Below are positions 52,349 through 63,155 of a DNA stretch of 64,000 nucleotides, one piece after another. The DNA is from Fibrobacter sp. GTDB lineage: Bacteria > Fibrobacterota > Fibrobacteria > Fibrobacterales > Fibrobacteraceae. The number at the start of each line of letters is the position of its first letter. The stretch's first letter is position 1. The notes below the pieces were generated by a model, which had not been told where the DNA came from, did not search any database, and saw only the letters and a program-made list of their open reading frames with translations. Where the stretch lies: positions 1 to 64,000 of the forward strand of contig JAKSIG010000014.1 in NCBI GenBank assembly GCA_024398955.1, in the 5' to 3' direction. The position numbers and the translations under genes are program-made.

Positions 52349-55300
52349 CTAGAAGTCCAGACCAAGCTCGTTGATTCTGCCGCGGCGTACGCCCCACAGC
52401 TTGTCGCGCGTCTGGTGCAGGGTGGTTTCGCCGTTAACGATAATCTTCAGTTCCAGTCGGGCGATATAGACACCTGTACCCACCAAGCGGCCGTTGTCGG
52501 AACGCATGTTCCAGGCTAGGAAAATTCTGCCCTTGTTCTTGAGGCAGCCCTCCTCGCCGTATACAGACTTGTCGGAACACTTGATGGTGTTGGATGTTCC
52601 GCCAATGTATTCGCCGAACTGGCTGTAGTAACGGGTGCGGTAGAAGAGTTCTACGGCGTCGTCTGCAATTAGGGACTTGGATCCGTTGCGATATTCTTCC
52701 AGGTTGAATTCGTTGACGTCGCCGTTCTTGATTGCTTCAATCAGGGCCGGGCTTACACCGGCCTTTGCCAGTTCCTCGTCAAGGAGCCCGCTCTTGATGG
52801 CTTCGAACAGGTCTGCCTGGGTAACGCTGGCGATGTCGCTTACAGAAATGACGGTGTCGAGGCTTGCCTCAATGTTGTCCTGTATCAGCTTGGTTATAAT
52901 CGCCTGTTCGTTGGGTGTCAGCTTAGACTTGTAGTTTTCCACCGTAACGGAACCTTCCATGATGGCGGTAACGGCGGCTTCGCTCAAGCCGAAGTTTTCG
53001 CCGACTATTCCTGTACTGATATCGGCAAATACCATGTCAAGGGCTTCTGACTGGGTAATGCTTGTGACCGTGGTGTCATAGAAGGTAGTGCTGCCCAGTC
53101 GAGACTCAATGAAGGCGTCCAGAGCGTTTACGGCTTTCTGGGTTTCCTCGATCATGATCTTGGAAATGTCGTAGTCGATCAGGCTGCCCTGTACACCAAG
53201 GGAGTCGCCAATCTCCTGTGCGTCCTGGAAATTGTTGCTGATCAGGAGGGACTGGGTTACAGTGTCGTTCTTGATGATGCCGTAGGGGTCTGCGCCAATT
53301 CCAATGACGCTGGGGCTTTCGTTAGAAAGTTCCTGATCGCCGGTAATAGTGACCCACGGGTTGTTTTCGTGAGGCATGTTGCCCAGCAGGTCCCTGGTAT
53401 CGTCATTATTTCCGGTTCCAGGAACAAAGCGGATCAGGTCTCCGTTGGTGGGGAGTACCGCATCCTGTGTGCTTACGCTATAGACGAGAGTCATTGTATT
53501 GCCGGAACCTGCCTGCTGCACGGGTACTTCGGGCTTTTCGTTAATGCCGGAGCGCATGCAGATAAATTCAAACATGGATTCGAACTGCTTGCGGGAATCG
53601 TCAGTGATGGCTTCGCTGAAGGTAATGTTCAAATGTCTGCTGCCGTCACTGCTCTTGCTCTTTACGGCGCTCATGACAATGGGGCCGACTCCATCGCTTA
53701 TAGGCTCGTTTTCCTTGTAGAATTGACTTGCCTTGCCGTTGTCCTGATAGGTAAACCAGTTGTTCAGGGTGCCTGTATAAACGCTGGCCTGGCCGCCAGT
53801 AAATTGCTTGCTGCCAAAGCCGCATACATCGCCAGAGCATTTTTCTGGATTTACGTTTTCTGCGACGGCAATAATGTCGGTACCGTTAACCACGTTAAAC
53901 TTGGTGGTCGTAGTAAAGGATTCTCCAAATGTAAACTGAATGGAATCCAGCCTGCTTTTTCCGGTCAGGTCCTTATTGAACTTTACATAAAGGCTGTCGG
54001 CGCGTCCATCGCCGTTCCTGTCAGAAATGACTGCCTGAACCACCTGGGGAATCGGAGGCTCGATAAAGTTCAGGTTGGTCCATACAGAAGCGCCTGCTGC
54101 AGCACCCTTGGCGGTAAGGGTAACGCCAGAGACTGGTGCGTTGGCATGAACGTAGAATGTGGCACGACCGTTGGAGTCCAGATTGACCGAGGTGATCTTT
54201 CTGCCGCCGACAGCATCCAGAATGTCCATGTTCACGTCGGAGAAGGACAGGTTGATCTTTCTGTTATAGTTATTGACCTTTGCCCACTCTTCGAAGAAGC
54301 TGATGTTTACCTGATAGGTTGCGTAGGCGAAGTCGCCGATTTGGACCGTGTCGCCGGAAACGCTTGTTCCAAGGATGGTCCAGTCGGTTTTCGCAAATGC
54401 AACGCTCGGAATGTCATAGGCGGGAACGGTAATTTCGACCTTGGTCGACTGGGAAGGATCTGACTTCAGGGTGATTTCCAGGAAGTAATGGCCCGGAGCC
54501 AGGGCGCCGCCTGCCTTGATGGCTTCGACATTGACGCTGAAAGTGGAGTCGGAGGTAATATTCAAACCTTCAAAATACGTCTTTCCTGCCTCGAGAATCT
54601 GAGCTTCCGAAAGGTTGCCACCAGTAAGCTTGAAGGTGGAAGTACCTCCTGTAGTATCCTGTTCAGTGGTGTTGGCGTCGTAACCGCAGGACAGCTTATT
54701 CTTCTTGTTAACCTGCCAGATGTCATAATTGGTAACATCGCCTCGTTCATCGGAAGTGATGAAAATGGATGCGTCCACCTGCAGGTCGATAGAAGTGCGC
54801 ATGCGGAAATTGGATTCGCTAGTGTGGCGTTCCGCATAGAAAATGTGGAAGTTGTAGGTTTCACCGGGAACCAGTTTCTTGCCGGTGGTCTGGCCGATGG
54901 TGTCAAGGTCGACGGCGCCGGCCTTTTGCCCGTGCTGCCCACCGATATCCACAGCTAGGCGGTTGTCGATGAATACCCACACGTCGTCATCGCCGTAAAA
55001 GTCGAAGTACTGTCCGGGAACGTATTCAAAGGTTGCCTGGATCTTTACGGTAAAGCTAAAGTTATGAGTGCCGCCACTGCCGTTCAGCTGGTCGTAGTAG
55101 GGGTTCTTTATTGTTTTTGCATCGTCAAGATACTGGAAGTCATCGATAAGGAACATGCCGCCCTTATTTTTTTCGTTGCCTTCGGAAATGCGGTCCTTTG
55201 AAACTTCTGCCAACCAGAATCCTTCATTGTCCATAGAAATGTACAGGTCGCGGCAGGTCATGTTGGTGTATTCATTGCCTGCTGCATCCTTGGCGACAAC

Positions 55301-56389
55301 TTCGGGAATAAACCAGTCTGCCAGATGTTCTGTCAACTTGCATTTTTCGGGGAACGGTGTTGCAGGAACGGGGACTCCGTTGGGTCCCAGGTTGTATTCC
55401 ACCATGCCAGACATGAATCCCTTATCGTTGTTGCTGCCGCCGCAGCCACCGCTTTCGAAGTCTGCGCTGGGGCCTTCGGTACCCTTGCCATACCAGTCAA
55501 ATACGGTAACGGGGAATTTTTTTAGGGGGCAGTCGCCAAGGACGCCGGGATACTTGGAGAACTGTGCCGGTGCGTCGCCCTTGTAACCCTGTACCCAGAT
55601 GGTGTCAGAAATGGCGGCGATAGAATCCAGGGAAATTTCGGTAGCTGTCGTGGGTTCGTCCAGGACCATGCCCTCGGCGCCCACATAGTGCATGCCAATG
55701 GTCTGCTTGAAATAAACCTTAAGTCCGCTTGCCGGAGGCGTAACAGAAGTGACGAACCAGCCACAATAATTCTTGAGAGAAGTCATGGTGCCCATGGATT
55801 CGCCATTGAGGTAGAGAATGGCGTTGGTGTTGCTCCAGGGGGTAAAGAATGCGATAGTCTTCTTTCCGTTCTTCTGGGGTGCTACTGCAGAACTGGAAGT
55901 CGGCTTTACGGGATCTTTTACTGAAGAAGAAGAGACAGGCTTTGTAGGATCGGCAGGATTTGCTACAGAGGAGGACGAAGCTGCTGCAGGCTTGCCCTGG
56001 GTAATGGAGCCATCCTCATTCAGGGTGACTGTTACCCTTTGGCTGCCTACGAACAATGTGTTGCCTGCCACAGACGTAATGGCTGTTTCACACGTTGCGT
56101 CGCTGAAGAACCGGATTTCGCTTGCGGGGAGTTTTTTGCTGTCTAGGTTAAACCTGACGCCATTTGCAGCAGATGTGCATTTTTGCACGATTTCGCGTCC
56201 GTTAACGACCTGATAGAAAAGGTCTCCTTCATGGTATACGGTTGCGTTATAGTTGGCTGCAAAAGCGCATGTGCCTGCTAAAAGTCCAAGGAATGCACCC
56301 ATGCGCAATTTCCGCATTGGGCTATGCTTTAAAACAGACAAAAGAGAGGGCAACTTTATTGCCTTCTCGAGAATTTCTCTACACACCAT
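52349..56389 (-). CDS. Secreted fibro-slime domain giant protein (paralogue 1)
   Basis: This ~1346-aa protein has a signal peptide (GAFLGLLAGTCAFA) preceded by a long N-region, a Ser/Pro linker with three SSS runs, then fibro-slime/PA14-like module. Hallmarks are FYGDDDVWVFIDNRLAVDIG and YNFHIFYAERHTSESNFRMR. Ig-like domains and a helical insert (~1140-1290) follow. The last ~90 residues resemble the Fibrobacter terminal domain ending LELKIIVNGETTLHQTRDKLWGVRR with GVYIARLELK. Such proteins are surface-located and implicated in adhesion to cellulose. It has AAGGAGAGA 7 nt before the ATG. Confidence 0.9.
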   Translation of the reverse strand: MVCREILEKAIKLPSLLSVLKHSPMRKLRMGAFLGLLAGTCAFAANYNATVYHEGDLFYQVVNGREIVQKCTSAANGVRFNLDSKKLPASEIRFFSDATCETAITSVAGNTLFVGSQRVTVTLNEDGSITQGKPAAASSSSVANPADPTKPVSSSSVKDPVKPTSSSAVAPQKNGKKTIAFFTPWSNTNAILYLNGESMGTMTSLKNYCGWFVTSVTPPASGLKVYFKQTIGMHYVGAEGMVLDEPTTATEISLDSIAAISDTIWVQGYKGDAPAQFSKYPGVLGDCPLKKFPVTVFDWYGKGTEGPSADFESGGCGGSNNDKGFMSGMVEYNLGPNGVPVPATPFPEKCKLTEHLADWFIPEVVAKDAAGNEYTNMTCRDLYISMDNEGFWLAEVSKDRISEGNEKNKGGMFLIDDFQYLDDAKTIKNPYYDQLNGSGGTHNFSFTVKIQATFEYVPGQYFDFYGDDDVWVFIDNRLAVDIGGQHGQKAGAVDLDTIGQTTGKKLVPGETYNFHIFYAERHTSESNFRMRTSIDLQVDASIFITSDERGDVTNYDIWQVNKKNKLSCGYDANTTEQDTTGGTSTFKLTGGNLSEAQILEAGKTYFEGLNITSDSTFSVNVEAIKAGGALAPGHYFLEITLKSDPSQSTKVEITVPAYDIPSVAFAKTDWTILGTSVSGDTVQIGDFAYATYQVNISFFEEWAKVNNYNRKINLSFSDVNMDILDAVGGRKITSVNLDSNGRATFYVHANAPVSGVTLTAKGAAAGASVWTNLNFIEPPIPQVVQAVISDRNGDGRADSLYVKFNKDLTGKSRLDSIQFTFGESFTTTTKFNVVNGTDIIAVAENVNPEKCSGDVCGFGSKQFTGGQASVYTGTLNNWFTYQDNGKASQFYKENEPISDGVGPIVMSAVKSKSSDGSRHLNITFSEAITDDSRKQFESMFEFICMRSGINEKPEVPVQQAGSGNTMTLVYSVSTQDAVLPTNGDLIRFVPGTGNNDDTRDLLGNMPHENNPWVTITGDQELSNESPSVIGIGADPYGIIKNDTVTQSLLISNNFQDAQEIGDSLGVQGSLIDYDISKIMIEETQKAVNALDAFIESRLGSTTFYDTTVTSITQSEALDMVFADISTGIVGENFGLSEAAVTAIMEGSVTVENYKSKLTPNEQAIITKLIQDNIEASLDTVISVSDIASVTQADLFEAIKSGLLDEELAKAGVSPALIEAIKNGDVNEFNLEEYRNGSKSLIADDAVELFYRTRYYSQFGEYIGGTSNTIKCSDKSVYGEEGCLKNKGRIFLAWNMRSDNGRLVGTGVYIARLELKIIVNGETTLHQTRDKLWGVRRGRINELGLDF

Positions 56390-56543
56390 CCAATCTCTCC
56401 TTATGGGTTTTCGAACACCATTTGAAAACCCCAGGTTCGTCAAGAAATAGATTTTTTTTTGTGAGAAATCAATAAGGTAAAGAAAAGTTTCTGTGTAAAT
56501 AGTGTTTTATGGAAAAAATAGTGTGTTTTTGGGGTAAATCGTA
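56390..56543. other. AT-rich gap between the slime genes
   Basis: After the leader of the first slime gene, a purine/AT-rich stretch with runs of A and T. A promoter is likely but I cannot place it. Confidence 0.3.
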
Positions 56544-56573
56544 TCAAAAAAAGGCGCCCTTTTGGGGGCACCT
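56544..56573 (-). terminator. Terminator of fibro-slime paralogue 2
   Basis: A GC-rich hairpin, AGGTGCCC / GGGCGCCT with one G-T pair, followed on the minus strand by seven T (A run 56545-56551). Confidence 0.75.
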
Positions 56574-56615
56574 TTAAAAAAGACAACATTTTTTTTTGAG
56601 AACGTTATTGAGAAA

Positions 56616-59600
56616 CTAAAGCCCAAGATCGATGGCGTTCACCTTTCCCCTGCGTACGCCCCAGAGGAAATCCTGGGTGCGGTCGGTAATGACCTTGGTG
56701 TTTACGGTAATCTTGACCTCGAGACGTGCAATGTAGACGCCTGTGGCAGCCAGCTTGCCGTTTTCTGCACGCATGTTCCAGGCCAGGAACAGCTTTCCTT
56801 CGCTATCCAGGCAGTTGCTCTTTCCATCGGCCTTGAATATGTCGTCATTGCAGGTAATGGTGCCGGATTCGCCATTGACATAGTGACCCAGGCTGGTGTA
56901 GTAGTAGGTCTGGTACGTTAGAACGGTCTTGTCGGCAACCGCGGATACGATATGCTTGATGTCCGCATCGGTTCCGCGGGAGTAGTAAACCAGGTTTTCC
57001 TTTGTCAGAAGGCCGTTCTCGTAGGCGTCTACAATAACGTCGCTAAGTCCGAAACGGTCCTGAGCCTCATCGATGGTCATTTTTCCGGTGCTTACGGCTG
57101 TAATGATGTCTTCGATGGTGTAGGTCTTGGCGCCAATCGGCAACCCGTTAGGACCGATACTTCCGGCGGATCCGTCGCTTCCGTTGACAGCAGGATCGTT
57201 CTTGTCGACGTAGGCGGGAGTTCCCTGAACAGCCTTCACGATTTCTGCAATCTCGTTTTCTACCAGCTGGGCCATATCCAGGTCGCCAAGGTAGTGACCC
57301 TGGGTTCCATAGATGGCGCCTACCTGTTCGGCGCTCAAAGTCTGTTCGCTAGTTACGAGCTTCGTGACGGTTGCGGTTTCGCTACGGATAATGGCTGCGG
57401 CACTGTCAAAGTTTGCAGATTCCGGGGAGAGGGTTACAACCTTCGGGCTGGTAACGGTAACCTTCTGTTCGCCGGTAATGCGGACCCATGGGTTGTCCTC
57501 GTGAGGAGCGGCGTTCACAAGGTCGAGAGCCTGTCCACCCAAGGAGGGCGGTGTAAAGCGGACTGAGTCGCCTACTGCGGGAACAACGTCCTTCAGGCCG
57601 CCCTTGGTAAATACCAGACCCCATTGGTTTGCCGGAGTCGTTCCAATATCGCCGGCTTCCTTGATGTTGGTTTCCATGGCATTGTCGCGCCAGCAGATAA
57701 AGCTGAACATGCTGGAACTAGCGTTGGCACTGTTAAGGCCTTCGCTGAAGGAGAGTCTAAGCAAGGTGTTGCCATCGCTCATGTATTCCACTTCGGCGGC
57801 AATGATCACGGGGCCAATCCTGTCGTGGAGATCGCCTTCAACCGGGAAGTAGGAGACCTTGCCTTCGTCATCGGTGTAGGTGTAGAATACGGTAACCTTG
57901 CCGTGGTATACATCCGTTGCGCCGCCGGTAAAGATCGCTGTGCCAAATCCGTCACCGTCTGCCACGACAGTTGCTACGACGTCGCCGTCCTTATAGTTTG
58001 CCTTGTAGGGGGTGTCGAAGTTGGAACCGAATACGAACTTCAGGGAGTCGAGAACACTCTGGCCGCCAAGGGGCTTCTTGAAGTGGAGCCAGAGGCTGTC
58101 GCCGCGGCCATCGCCATTGCGGTCATAAATGTAGGCGGTGTCTACCTGGGGAACAGGGGGCACTGCCATGTTGATGTTGGTCCAGTCTACAGAAACGTTC
58201 TTGGCGCCGGCGCTCTTTATGGTAAGGGTTCCGTTAACCACTTCGTCCAGGGCCTTCACGAAGAAGCTTGCGTGGCCGCCTGTCAGGAGTACTTCGTCAA
58301 TGACGTTGCCCAGGGAGTCGCAGGCTACCAGGTTGGGGGTAGAAGTCTTGATAGAAACAGGGATGCCGCTGTACATGATTGCCCAGTCTTCGGCATACAT
58401 GATGTTAACGGGGTAAGAGCGTCCTGCCCACATCTTTTCGGACTTGTCCAGGTTAATGGGGAGGGTGTCGCTAGAAACGTTGCGGCTGATTTCGTTGCCA
58501 TAGGGATTCCAGAACTGGGTAAAGCAGAGGGAATCTGCTGCATCCTCGGAATCGTCAATAAAGTTCAGAACGCAGTATGCAGAGTCCTTCACGCTTGCGT
58601 AAGCGAGATTGGGGAGCTCGTAGGGGGCCACGGTGAAGGTAATGTCCTTGAATTCCTTGGGATTGCTCTTCAGGGATACTCGTACGTAGTAGGTTCCCGG
58701 GGGAAGACTCTGTGCCTTGGCAATGGCCTTCTGGTCAATGGTAATCTTGGTAAAGTCGCCAGTGATGGAAATGCCGTTGTAGTATAGGGAATCCAGAACA
58801 GTCAGGGGAACGCCGCCCTTGGCAACGCCCTTGCCCATAAGAACGAAGTTGGAGGGGCCGAGTTCTGTAGTTTCTGTTTCGGGGCTGGAGCTAAAGTCGC
58901 AGGCCAGCTTACGTTCACGAACCTTCTGCCACACTTCCTTTACGATGGTGGTGGTATCCGGAGAAAGGTCCATAAAGAACATGCTTGCGTCGGTCTTCAA
59001 GTCGATGGACGTACGCATCTTGAAGTTGGATTCCTTCTGGTGACGTTCGGCATAGAAAATGTGGAAGGGATAAGTCTGGCCAGGAACCAGAGCTTCGCCA
59101 CCACCCTTGCCGATGGTGTCCAGCTTGACCTTGCCATTTACACGATGGTGCTGTCCGCCAATGTCTACCACAAGCTTGTTGTTAATGAATACCCATACGT
59201 CGTCATCGCCAAAGAATTCGAATTCCTGACCGGGGACATATTCAAACTGCGCCTGGATCTTCATGGTAAAGCCATAGTTATGGGTTCCCAGATCCGTTTT
59301 GATATTGTCGTAGTAGGGGTTCGGAATGGTCTTGGCGCTATCCAGGTACTGGAAGTCGTCCAGGAGGAACATACCCTTTGTGGGGCTGTCAATATCTTCC
59401 TGTCCCAGCCAGAAACCTTCGTCGTCCAGGACAAGTTCAAGGTCTCGGCAAGTGGCGTTGGTGTACACGTTGCCCATGTTGTCCTTGGCGAGGTCTTCGG
59501 GTAGGAACCAGTTGGCCAGATGGTTTGTGGTCTTGCAGTTCGAGGGGAAGTTTGCTGCAGGAACGGGAACGCCGTTGGGACCCAGGTCCACTTCCACCAT

Positions 59601-60554
59601 GCCGGTCAAAGCCTTATAGGCGTTGTCCGGACCGACGCAGCCGCCGGTTCCGAAATCCTGGCTTGTGCCGCTCTGGCTTGCAGTGTTCTCTTCGTCATTG
59701 CCACTTCCATGGAGCCAGTCGAACACCATTACCGGAAGATTCTTGATGGGGCATTCTCCCAATTCGTCGGGGAACTCGGTGTAGAGATCCGGAGAACTGT
59801 ACATGATGGAGGTAATCCAAACGGTGTCGGATAGCTGCAGGACAGAGTCCAGCTTGATTTCGTTTTCTACACTAATGGGGTTGTTTTCGAGACCATCCTT
59901 GCCGATATAGTTTTCGCCAATGGTCTGCTTAAAGGAAACGAATACATCTTTTGGGTCAAGGAGAATCTTGGTTTCGAACCAGCCGCAGTAGGGGCTTCCT
60001 ACAGGGGTCATGTAGTATTCGTTGCTGCCCATGAACATGATGGCGCTTGTATTGGTCCAAGGAGCCAGGAATCGAATGGTTTTCTTGCCAGGCACAACAA
60101 TCTGGATGTTGGGCTTGGAATCGTAGGTGCTGATGGTTCCGTCTTCGTTGATGACAATCCATACTTCAAGAACTGGCTTCAGGGCCAGATCGTCGTCGTT
60201 AATGTCGCTGGGATAGTCGTATGCCGGGAAGAGTTCGGCAAGATAGGGACGGTTCAGTTCGTTCAAGTCGGTTTTGCAGGTTCCATTGCTGCAGACAAGT
60301 CCGAAACGCAGCTGTCTGACGTCCTTTTTTCCGTCGGCAAGACGTTCATTTGAAAACTTGATGGAAAACATTCCATCGTCACCCTTGGTCAAGGCTTTGT
60401 ACTTAAGGTTGCTTTCGTTGTCTGCGTAATAAAGGCTATTGCCATCGTATATAACGTGCGCCACGGCCACAGAATCGCGTTTGGCCGCGCTAGCAGAAAT
60501 AACAAATAGAGCCAGGCACACCACCAAGCCCCGGAACAGGTAATTGAACCTCAT
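56616..60554 (-). CDS. Secreted fibro-slime domain giant protein (paralogue 2)
   Basis: This 1312-aa protein has a signal peptide (MRFNYLFRGLVVCLALFVISASAA) and the same layout as paralogue 1: a first beta domain, fibro-slime/PA14-like core with FFGDDDVWVFINNKLVVDIG and YPFHIFYAERHQKESNFKMR, Ig-like domains, a Gly/Asn linker, and the shared terminal GVYIARLEVKITVNTK domain. The start is set by AAGGAGAGA 7 nt upstream, the same motif as paralogue 1. Paralogues are on the same strand with ~230 bp between them, and a terminator, so they are probably separately transcribed duplicates. Confidence 0.92.
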   Translation of the reverse strand: MRFNYLFRGLVVCLALFVISASAAKRDSVAVAHVIYDGNSLYYADNESNLKYKALTKGDDGMFSIKFSNERLADGKKDVRQLRFGLVCSNGTCKTDLNELNRPYLAELFPAYDYPSDINDDDLALKPVLEVWIVINEDGTISTYDSKPNIQIVVPGKKTIRFLAPWTNTSAIMFMGSNEYYMTPVGSPYCGWFETKILLDPKDVFVSFKQTIGENYIGKDGLENNPISVENEIKLDSVLQLSDTVWITSIMYSSPDLYTEFPDELGECPIKNLPVMVFDWLHGSGNDEENTASQSGTSQDFGTGGCVGPDNAYKALTGMVEVDLGPNGVPVPAANFPSNCKTTNHLANWFLPEDLAKDNMGNVYTNATCRDLELVLDDEGFWLGQEDIDSPTKGMFLLDDFQYLDSAKTIPNPYYDNIKTDLGTHNYGFTMKIQAQFEYVPGQEFEFFGDDDVWVFINNKLVVDIGGQHHRVNGKVKLDTIGKGGGEALVPGQTYPFHIFYAERHQKESNFKMRTSIDLKTDASMFFMDLSPDTTTIVKEVWQKVRERKLACDFSSSPETETTELGPSNFVLMGKGVAKGGVPLTVLDSLYYNGISITGDFTKITIDQKAIAKAQSLPPGTYYVRVSLKSNPKEFKDITFTVAPYELPNLAYASVKDSAYCVLNFIDDSEDAADSLCFTQFWNPYGNEISRNVSSDTLPINLDKSEKMWAGRSYPVNIMYAEDWAIMYSGIPVSIKTSTPNLVACDSLGNVIDEVLLTGGHASFFVKALDEVVNGTLTIKSAGAKNVSVDWTNINMAVPPVPQVDTAYIYDRNGDGRGDSLWLHFKKPLGGQSVLDSLKFVFGSNFDTPYKANYKDGDVVATVVADGDGFGTAIFTGGATDVYHGKVTVFYTYTDDEGKVSYFPVEGDLHDRIGPVIIAAEVEYMSDGNTLLRLSFSEGLNSANASSSMFSFICWRDNAMETNIKEAGDIGTTPANQWGLVFTKGGLKDVVPAVGDSVRFTPPSLGGQALDLVNAAPHEDNPWVRITGEQKVTVTSPKVVTLSPESANFDSAAAIIRSETATVTKLVTSEQTLSAEQVGAIYGTQGHYLGDLDMAQLVENEIAEIVKAVQGTPAYVDKNDPAVNGSDGSAGSIGPNGLPIGAKTYTIEDIITAVSTGKMTIDEAQDRFGLSDVIVDAYENGLLTKENLVYYSRGTDADIKHIVSAVADKTVLTYQTYYYTSLGHYVNGESGTITCNDDIFKADGKSNCLDSEGKLFLAWNMRAENGKLAATGVYIARLEVKITVNTKVITDRTQDFLWGVRRGKVNAIDLGL

Positions 60555-60844
60555 CCGTTCTCTCCTTGAAATAATCCCAAAACAACAAAACCAGACTAAA
60601 AATAAATTTTTTTTACGTGCACTCAAATGCTTTTCTATCAATAAGTTGTAAAGTTTTATTAAAGAATCCTGCAGTGCTGAAAATGCGTGATAAATGGACA
60701 AAAAAATGCCTAATGTTTATGAAAAATTTGGACTTTTTTGATAATGAGCGTGTTTTTAAGGTGCCAAAATCCTAATTTTTAGGCCAGAATAGGGAACAGA
60801 CTGCAGTCTGAATAAAGAATTTATGAAAAAATAGGAGATTTAGA

Positions 60845-62236
60845 ATGAATCGTGTATATCTCGTTGCCGCCGCCGACATGGCCGCCAAGGTCAAGGTTGC
60901 TGTTGACGCTGTAGCCACCGCAGGCCTCAAGGCTGCTACCTACAAGCCCTGCCTTAATGGTTCCGCTGCTGTGGAAATGCTCAAGTCCGGCGATAGCGCT
61001 GTCCTTATGGAAAAGATCGCTGCCGACTTCATCGCCCAGGACTTCGACGCCGTGGACGTTGTAGTGGTGGAAGGCGCCCAGGACATGAGCGGTGCCGCTG
61101 CCTACAAGTTCAATGACAAGCTTGCTACCGCCCTCGATGCAAAGATCTTCTGCGGTGACGAAGATGCTGACCTGTACTGCCCCAGCCGCATCATGCATTG
61201 CCCCAAGTGCATTGCCCGCGACCTGGCTGAACCCGCTGCCGAACGCAAGACCTCCCAGGCCATGTTCCGCGCAGGCCTCCTCCAGAAGGCATCCAAGTCC
61301 GTAAAGCGCATCGTGCTTCCCGAAGGCTCCGAACCCCGTACCGTCCAGGCTGCAGCTCTCGCCGTAGAACGCGGCATAGCAGTTCCCGTGCTCATCGGCA
61401 AGAAGTCTGAAATCGAAGCCGTGGCCAAGGAAAAGGGCGTGAAGCTCCCCGCCAACATCGAAATTATCGAACCCAGCGCAGAACTTGCTGAAAAGTACGT
61501 TCCCACCCTGGTTGAACTCCGCAAGGCCAAGGGCATGACCGAAGAAGCCGCCCGCGCAGCTCTCGCTGACAATGTAACCCTCGGCACCATGATGCTTAAG
61601 ATGGGTGAAGTGGACGGTCTCGTTTCCGGCGCCATCCATTCTACTGCAGACACTCTCCGTCCGGCTCTCCAGATCATCAAGTGCGCTCCCGGCGTAAAGT
61701 CTGTCAGCTCCGTGTTCTTCATGTGCCTGCCTGGCCAGACCTACGTCTATGGCGACTGCGCTATCAACCTGAACCCCACCGCCGAAGAACTTGCAGGTAT
61801 CGCCCTCCAGTGCGATGACACCGCCAAGGCATTCGGCCTGCCCAGCCGCGTTGCAATGCTTTCCTACAGCACCATCAATTCCGGCAAGGGCCCCGACGCT
61901 GACCTCGTGAAGGAAGCTACCGCCATCGCCAAGGCTGCCCGCCCCGACATGGCCCTGGATGGCCCGCTGCAGTACGATGCTGCAACTACCCCCAGCGTTG
62001 GCTCCCTGAAGGCTCCCGGTTCTGCTGTGGCTGGCAAGGCAACCGTGTTCGTGTTCCCGGATCTTTCTGCCGGTAACATCGGCTATAAGGCTGTGCAGCG
62101 TTCTGCCCAGGGTACCATCGCTATCGGCCCCATGCTCCAGGGCCTTGCAAAGCCGGTGAACGACCTCTCCCGTGGCGCCTTGGTGGAAGACATTGTCTAT
62201 ACCATCGCCCTGACTGCTGTTCAGGCCCAGGCTTAG
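60845..62236 (+). CDS. pta: Phosphate acetyltransferase Pta (463 aa, reduced N-terminal domain)
   Basis: Pta turns acetyl-CoA and phosphate into acetyl phosphate, the first half of acetate fermentation with AckA (not seen here). The catalytic domain, residues ~145-460, begins [12 protein letters not shown] and has [25 protein letters not shown], typical of the family. The N-terminal ~130 residues align in place with the P-loop domain of long Pta but the glycine-rich ATP loop is absent. AGGAG precedes the ATG. A terminator follows. Confidence 0.93.
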   Translation: MNRVYLVAAADMAAKVKVAVDAVATAGLKAATYKPCLNGSAAVEMLKSGDSAVLMEKIAADFIAQDFDAVDVVVVEGAQDMSGAAAYKFNDKLATALDAKIFCGDEDADLYCPSRIMHCPKCIARDLAEPAAERKTSQAMFRAGLLQKASKSVKRIVLPEGSEPRTVQAAALAVERGIAVPVLIGKKSEIEAVAKEKGVKLPANIEIIEPSAELAEKYVPTLVELRKAKGMTEEAARAALADNVTLGTMMLKMGEVDGLVSGAIHSTADTLRPALQIIKCAPGVKSVSSVFFMCLPGQTYVYGDCAINLNPTAEELAGIALQCDDTAKAFGLPSRVAMLSYSTINSGKGPDADLVKEATAIAKAARPDMALDGPLQYDAATTPSVGSLKAPGSAVAGKATVFVFPDLSAGNIGYKAVQRSAQGTIAIGPMLQGLAKPVNDLSRGALVEDIVYTIALTAVQAQA

Positions 62237-62272
62237 GAGACCGGCGGCTCAGTACATCGGTAAAATGCAAAG

Positions 62273-62305
62273 ACGCTCCGCAAAATACGGGGCGTTTTTT
62301 GTTTT
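62273..62305 (+). terminator. Terminator after pta
   Basis: ACGCTCCG (62273-62280) pairs with CGGGGCGT (62288-62295), allowing one G-T pair, followed by six T. Confidence 0.85.
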
Positions 62306-62357
62306 GCTGTGAATCGGAAAAATAGGGACTAGAGATTAGAGACGGTCCGTAGAAAAA

Positions 62358-63155
62358 TCACTTCTTATCCAGCTTGGCGTTGATCTTTTTCTGCAGTTCC
62401 TTCAGGTGCCAGCGGCCGCGCTTGTCTTCTAGGAAGAAGCTGGTGCGTACGCCTCTTGCTAATCCGCGGTCAATAAGATTCAATGCGTCGGCGTAACGGT
62501 TCTGATCGAAGCGCAGTTCTGCCAAGAAGAAATAGTTGTACAGGTCTTTCGGATTCTGCTGCAGTGCCATGGTTAGGTACTTGTCCGCCAGCTTCTTGTC
62601 GGGCCACGAAAGTACCAGCGGGATATAGGGCAGTACAAAGTGGGCTCGGCCTAGAATCTGCCAGTTCTCCGTAGCAGTGGCTACATCTCGGACTGTTGAA
62701 GCCACTCCTTCCTTTACGGATGTGAGGGCGCCACGCTCGTTTCCCCACATAGAAATGGTAGATGCGTACACGTGTGCAATTTCCTTGTTCTTAGGGAACT
62801 GTCTGTAGGCGTTTTCGCTAATGACCTTAAGGCTGTCCAGTTTCTGCTTGCGTTTATTTTTTTCGAAGGGAACAAATCTAAAGCTGAAGTAGAGGCTCTT
62901 TACAAGTCCCTCGGTGGCGGGTTCCTGCAGCGCTGAATCTGCAAGTGCGGCGCGGTACTTTGCAATCATCAGGTTTGCGTTCTTCTTGTCGGCCTTGTCG
63001 CCGTTGGCTCGTTCGGCACGGGCTGCGTAACAGGAGTCGGCAATTCGCAAATCGTCTTTACCGTTATATTTTTCGAAAGATACGGCTGTAGAGTCCGCAA
63101 ACCCTAAGGTGGCGGAAATTATGACCAGGAGCAAAGTGGCGATAAGCCTTCTCAT
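62358..63155 (-). CDS. Secreted helical-repeat (TPR-like) protein
   Basis: This 265-aa protein has a signal peptide (LIATLLLVIISATLGFA) and an all-helical body with TPR-like units, for example TMALQQNPKDLYNYFFLAEL and QNRYADALNLIDRGLARG. It probably acts in the periplasm. Its ATG overlaps the stop (ATGA) of the 47-aa gene upstream, indicating translational coupling; GGAAGG lies immediately before it. Partner unknown. Confidence 0.75.
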   Translation of the reverse strand: MRRLIATLLLVIISATLGFADSTAVSFEKYNGKDDLRIADSCYAARAERANGDKADKKNANLMIAKYRAALADSALQEPATEGLVKSLYFSFRFVPFEKNKRKQKLDSLKVISENAYRQFPKNKEIAHVYASTISMWGNERGALTSVKEGVASTVRDVATATENWQILGRAHFVLPYIPLVLSWPDKKLADKYLTMALQQNPKDLYNYFFLAELRFDQNRYADALNLIDRGLARGVRTSFFLEDKRGRWHLKELQKKINAKLDKK

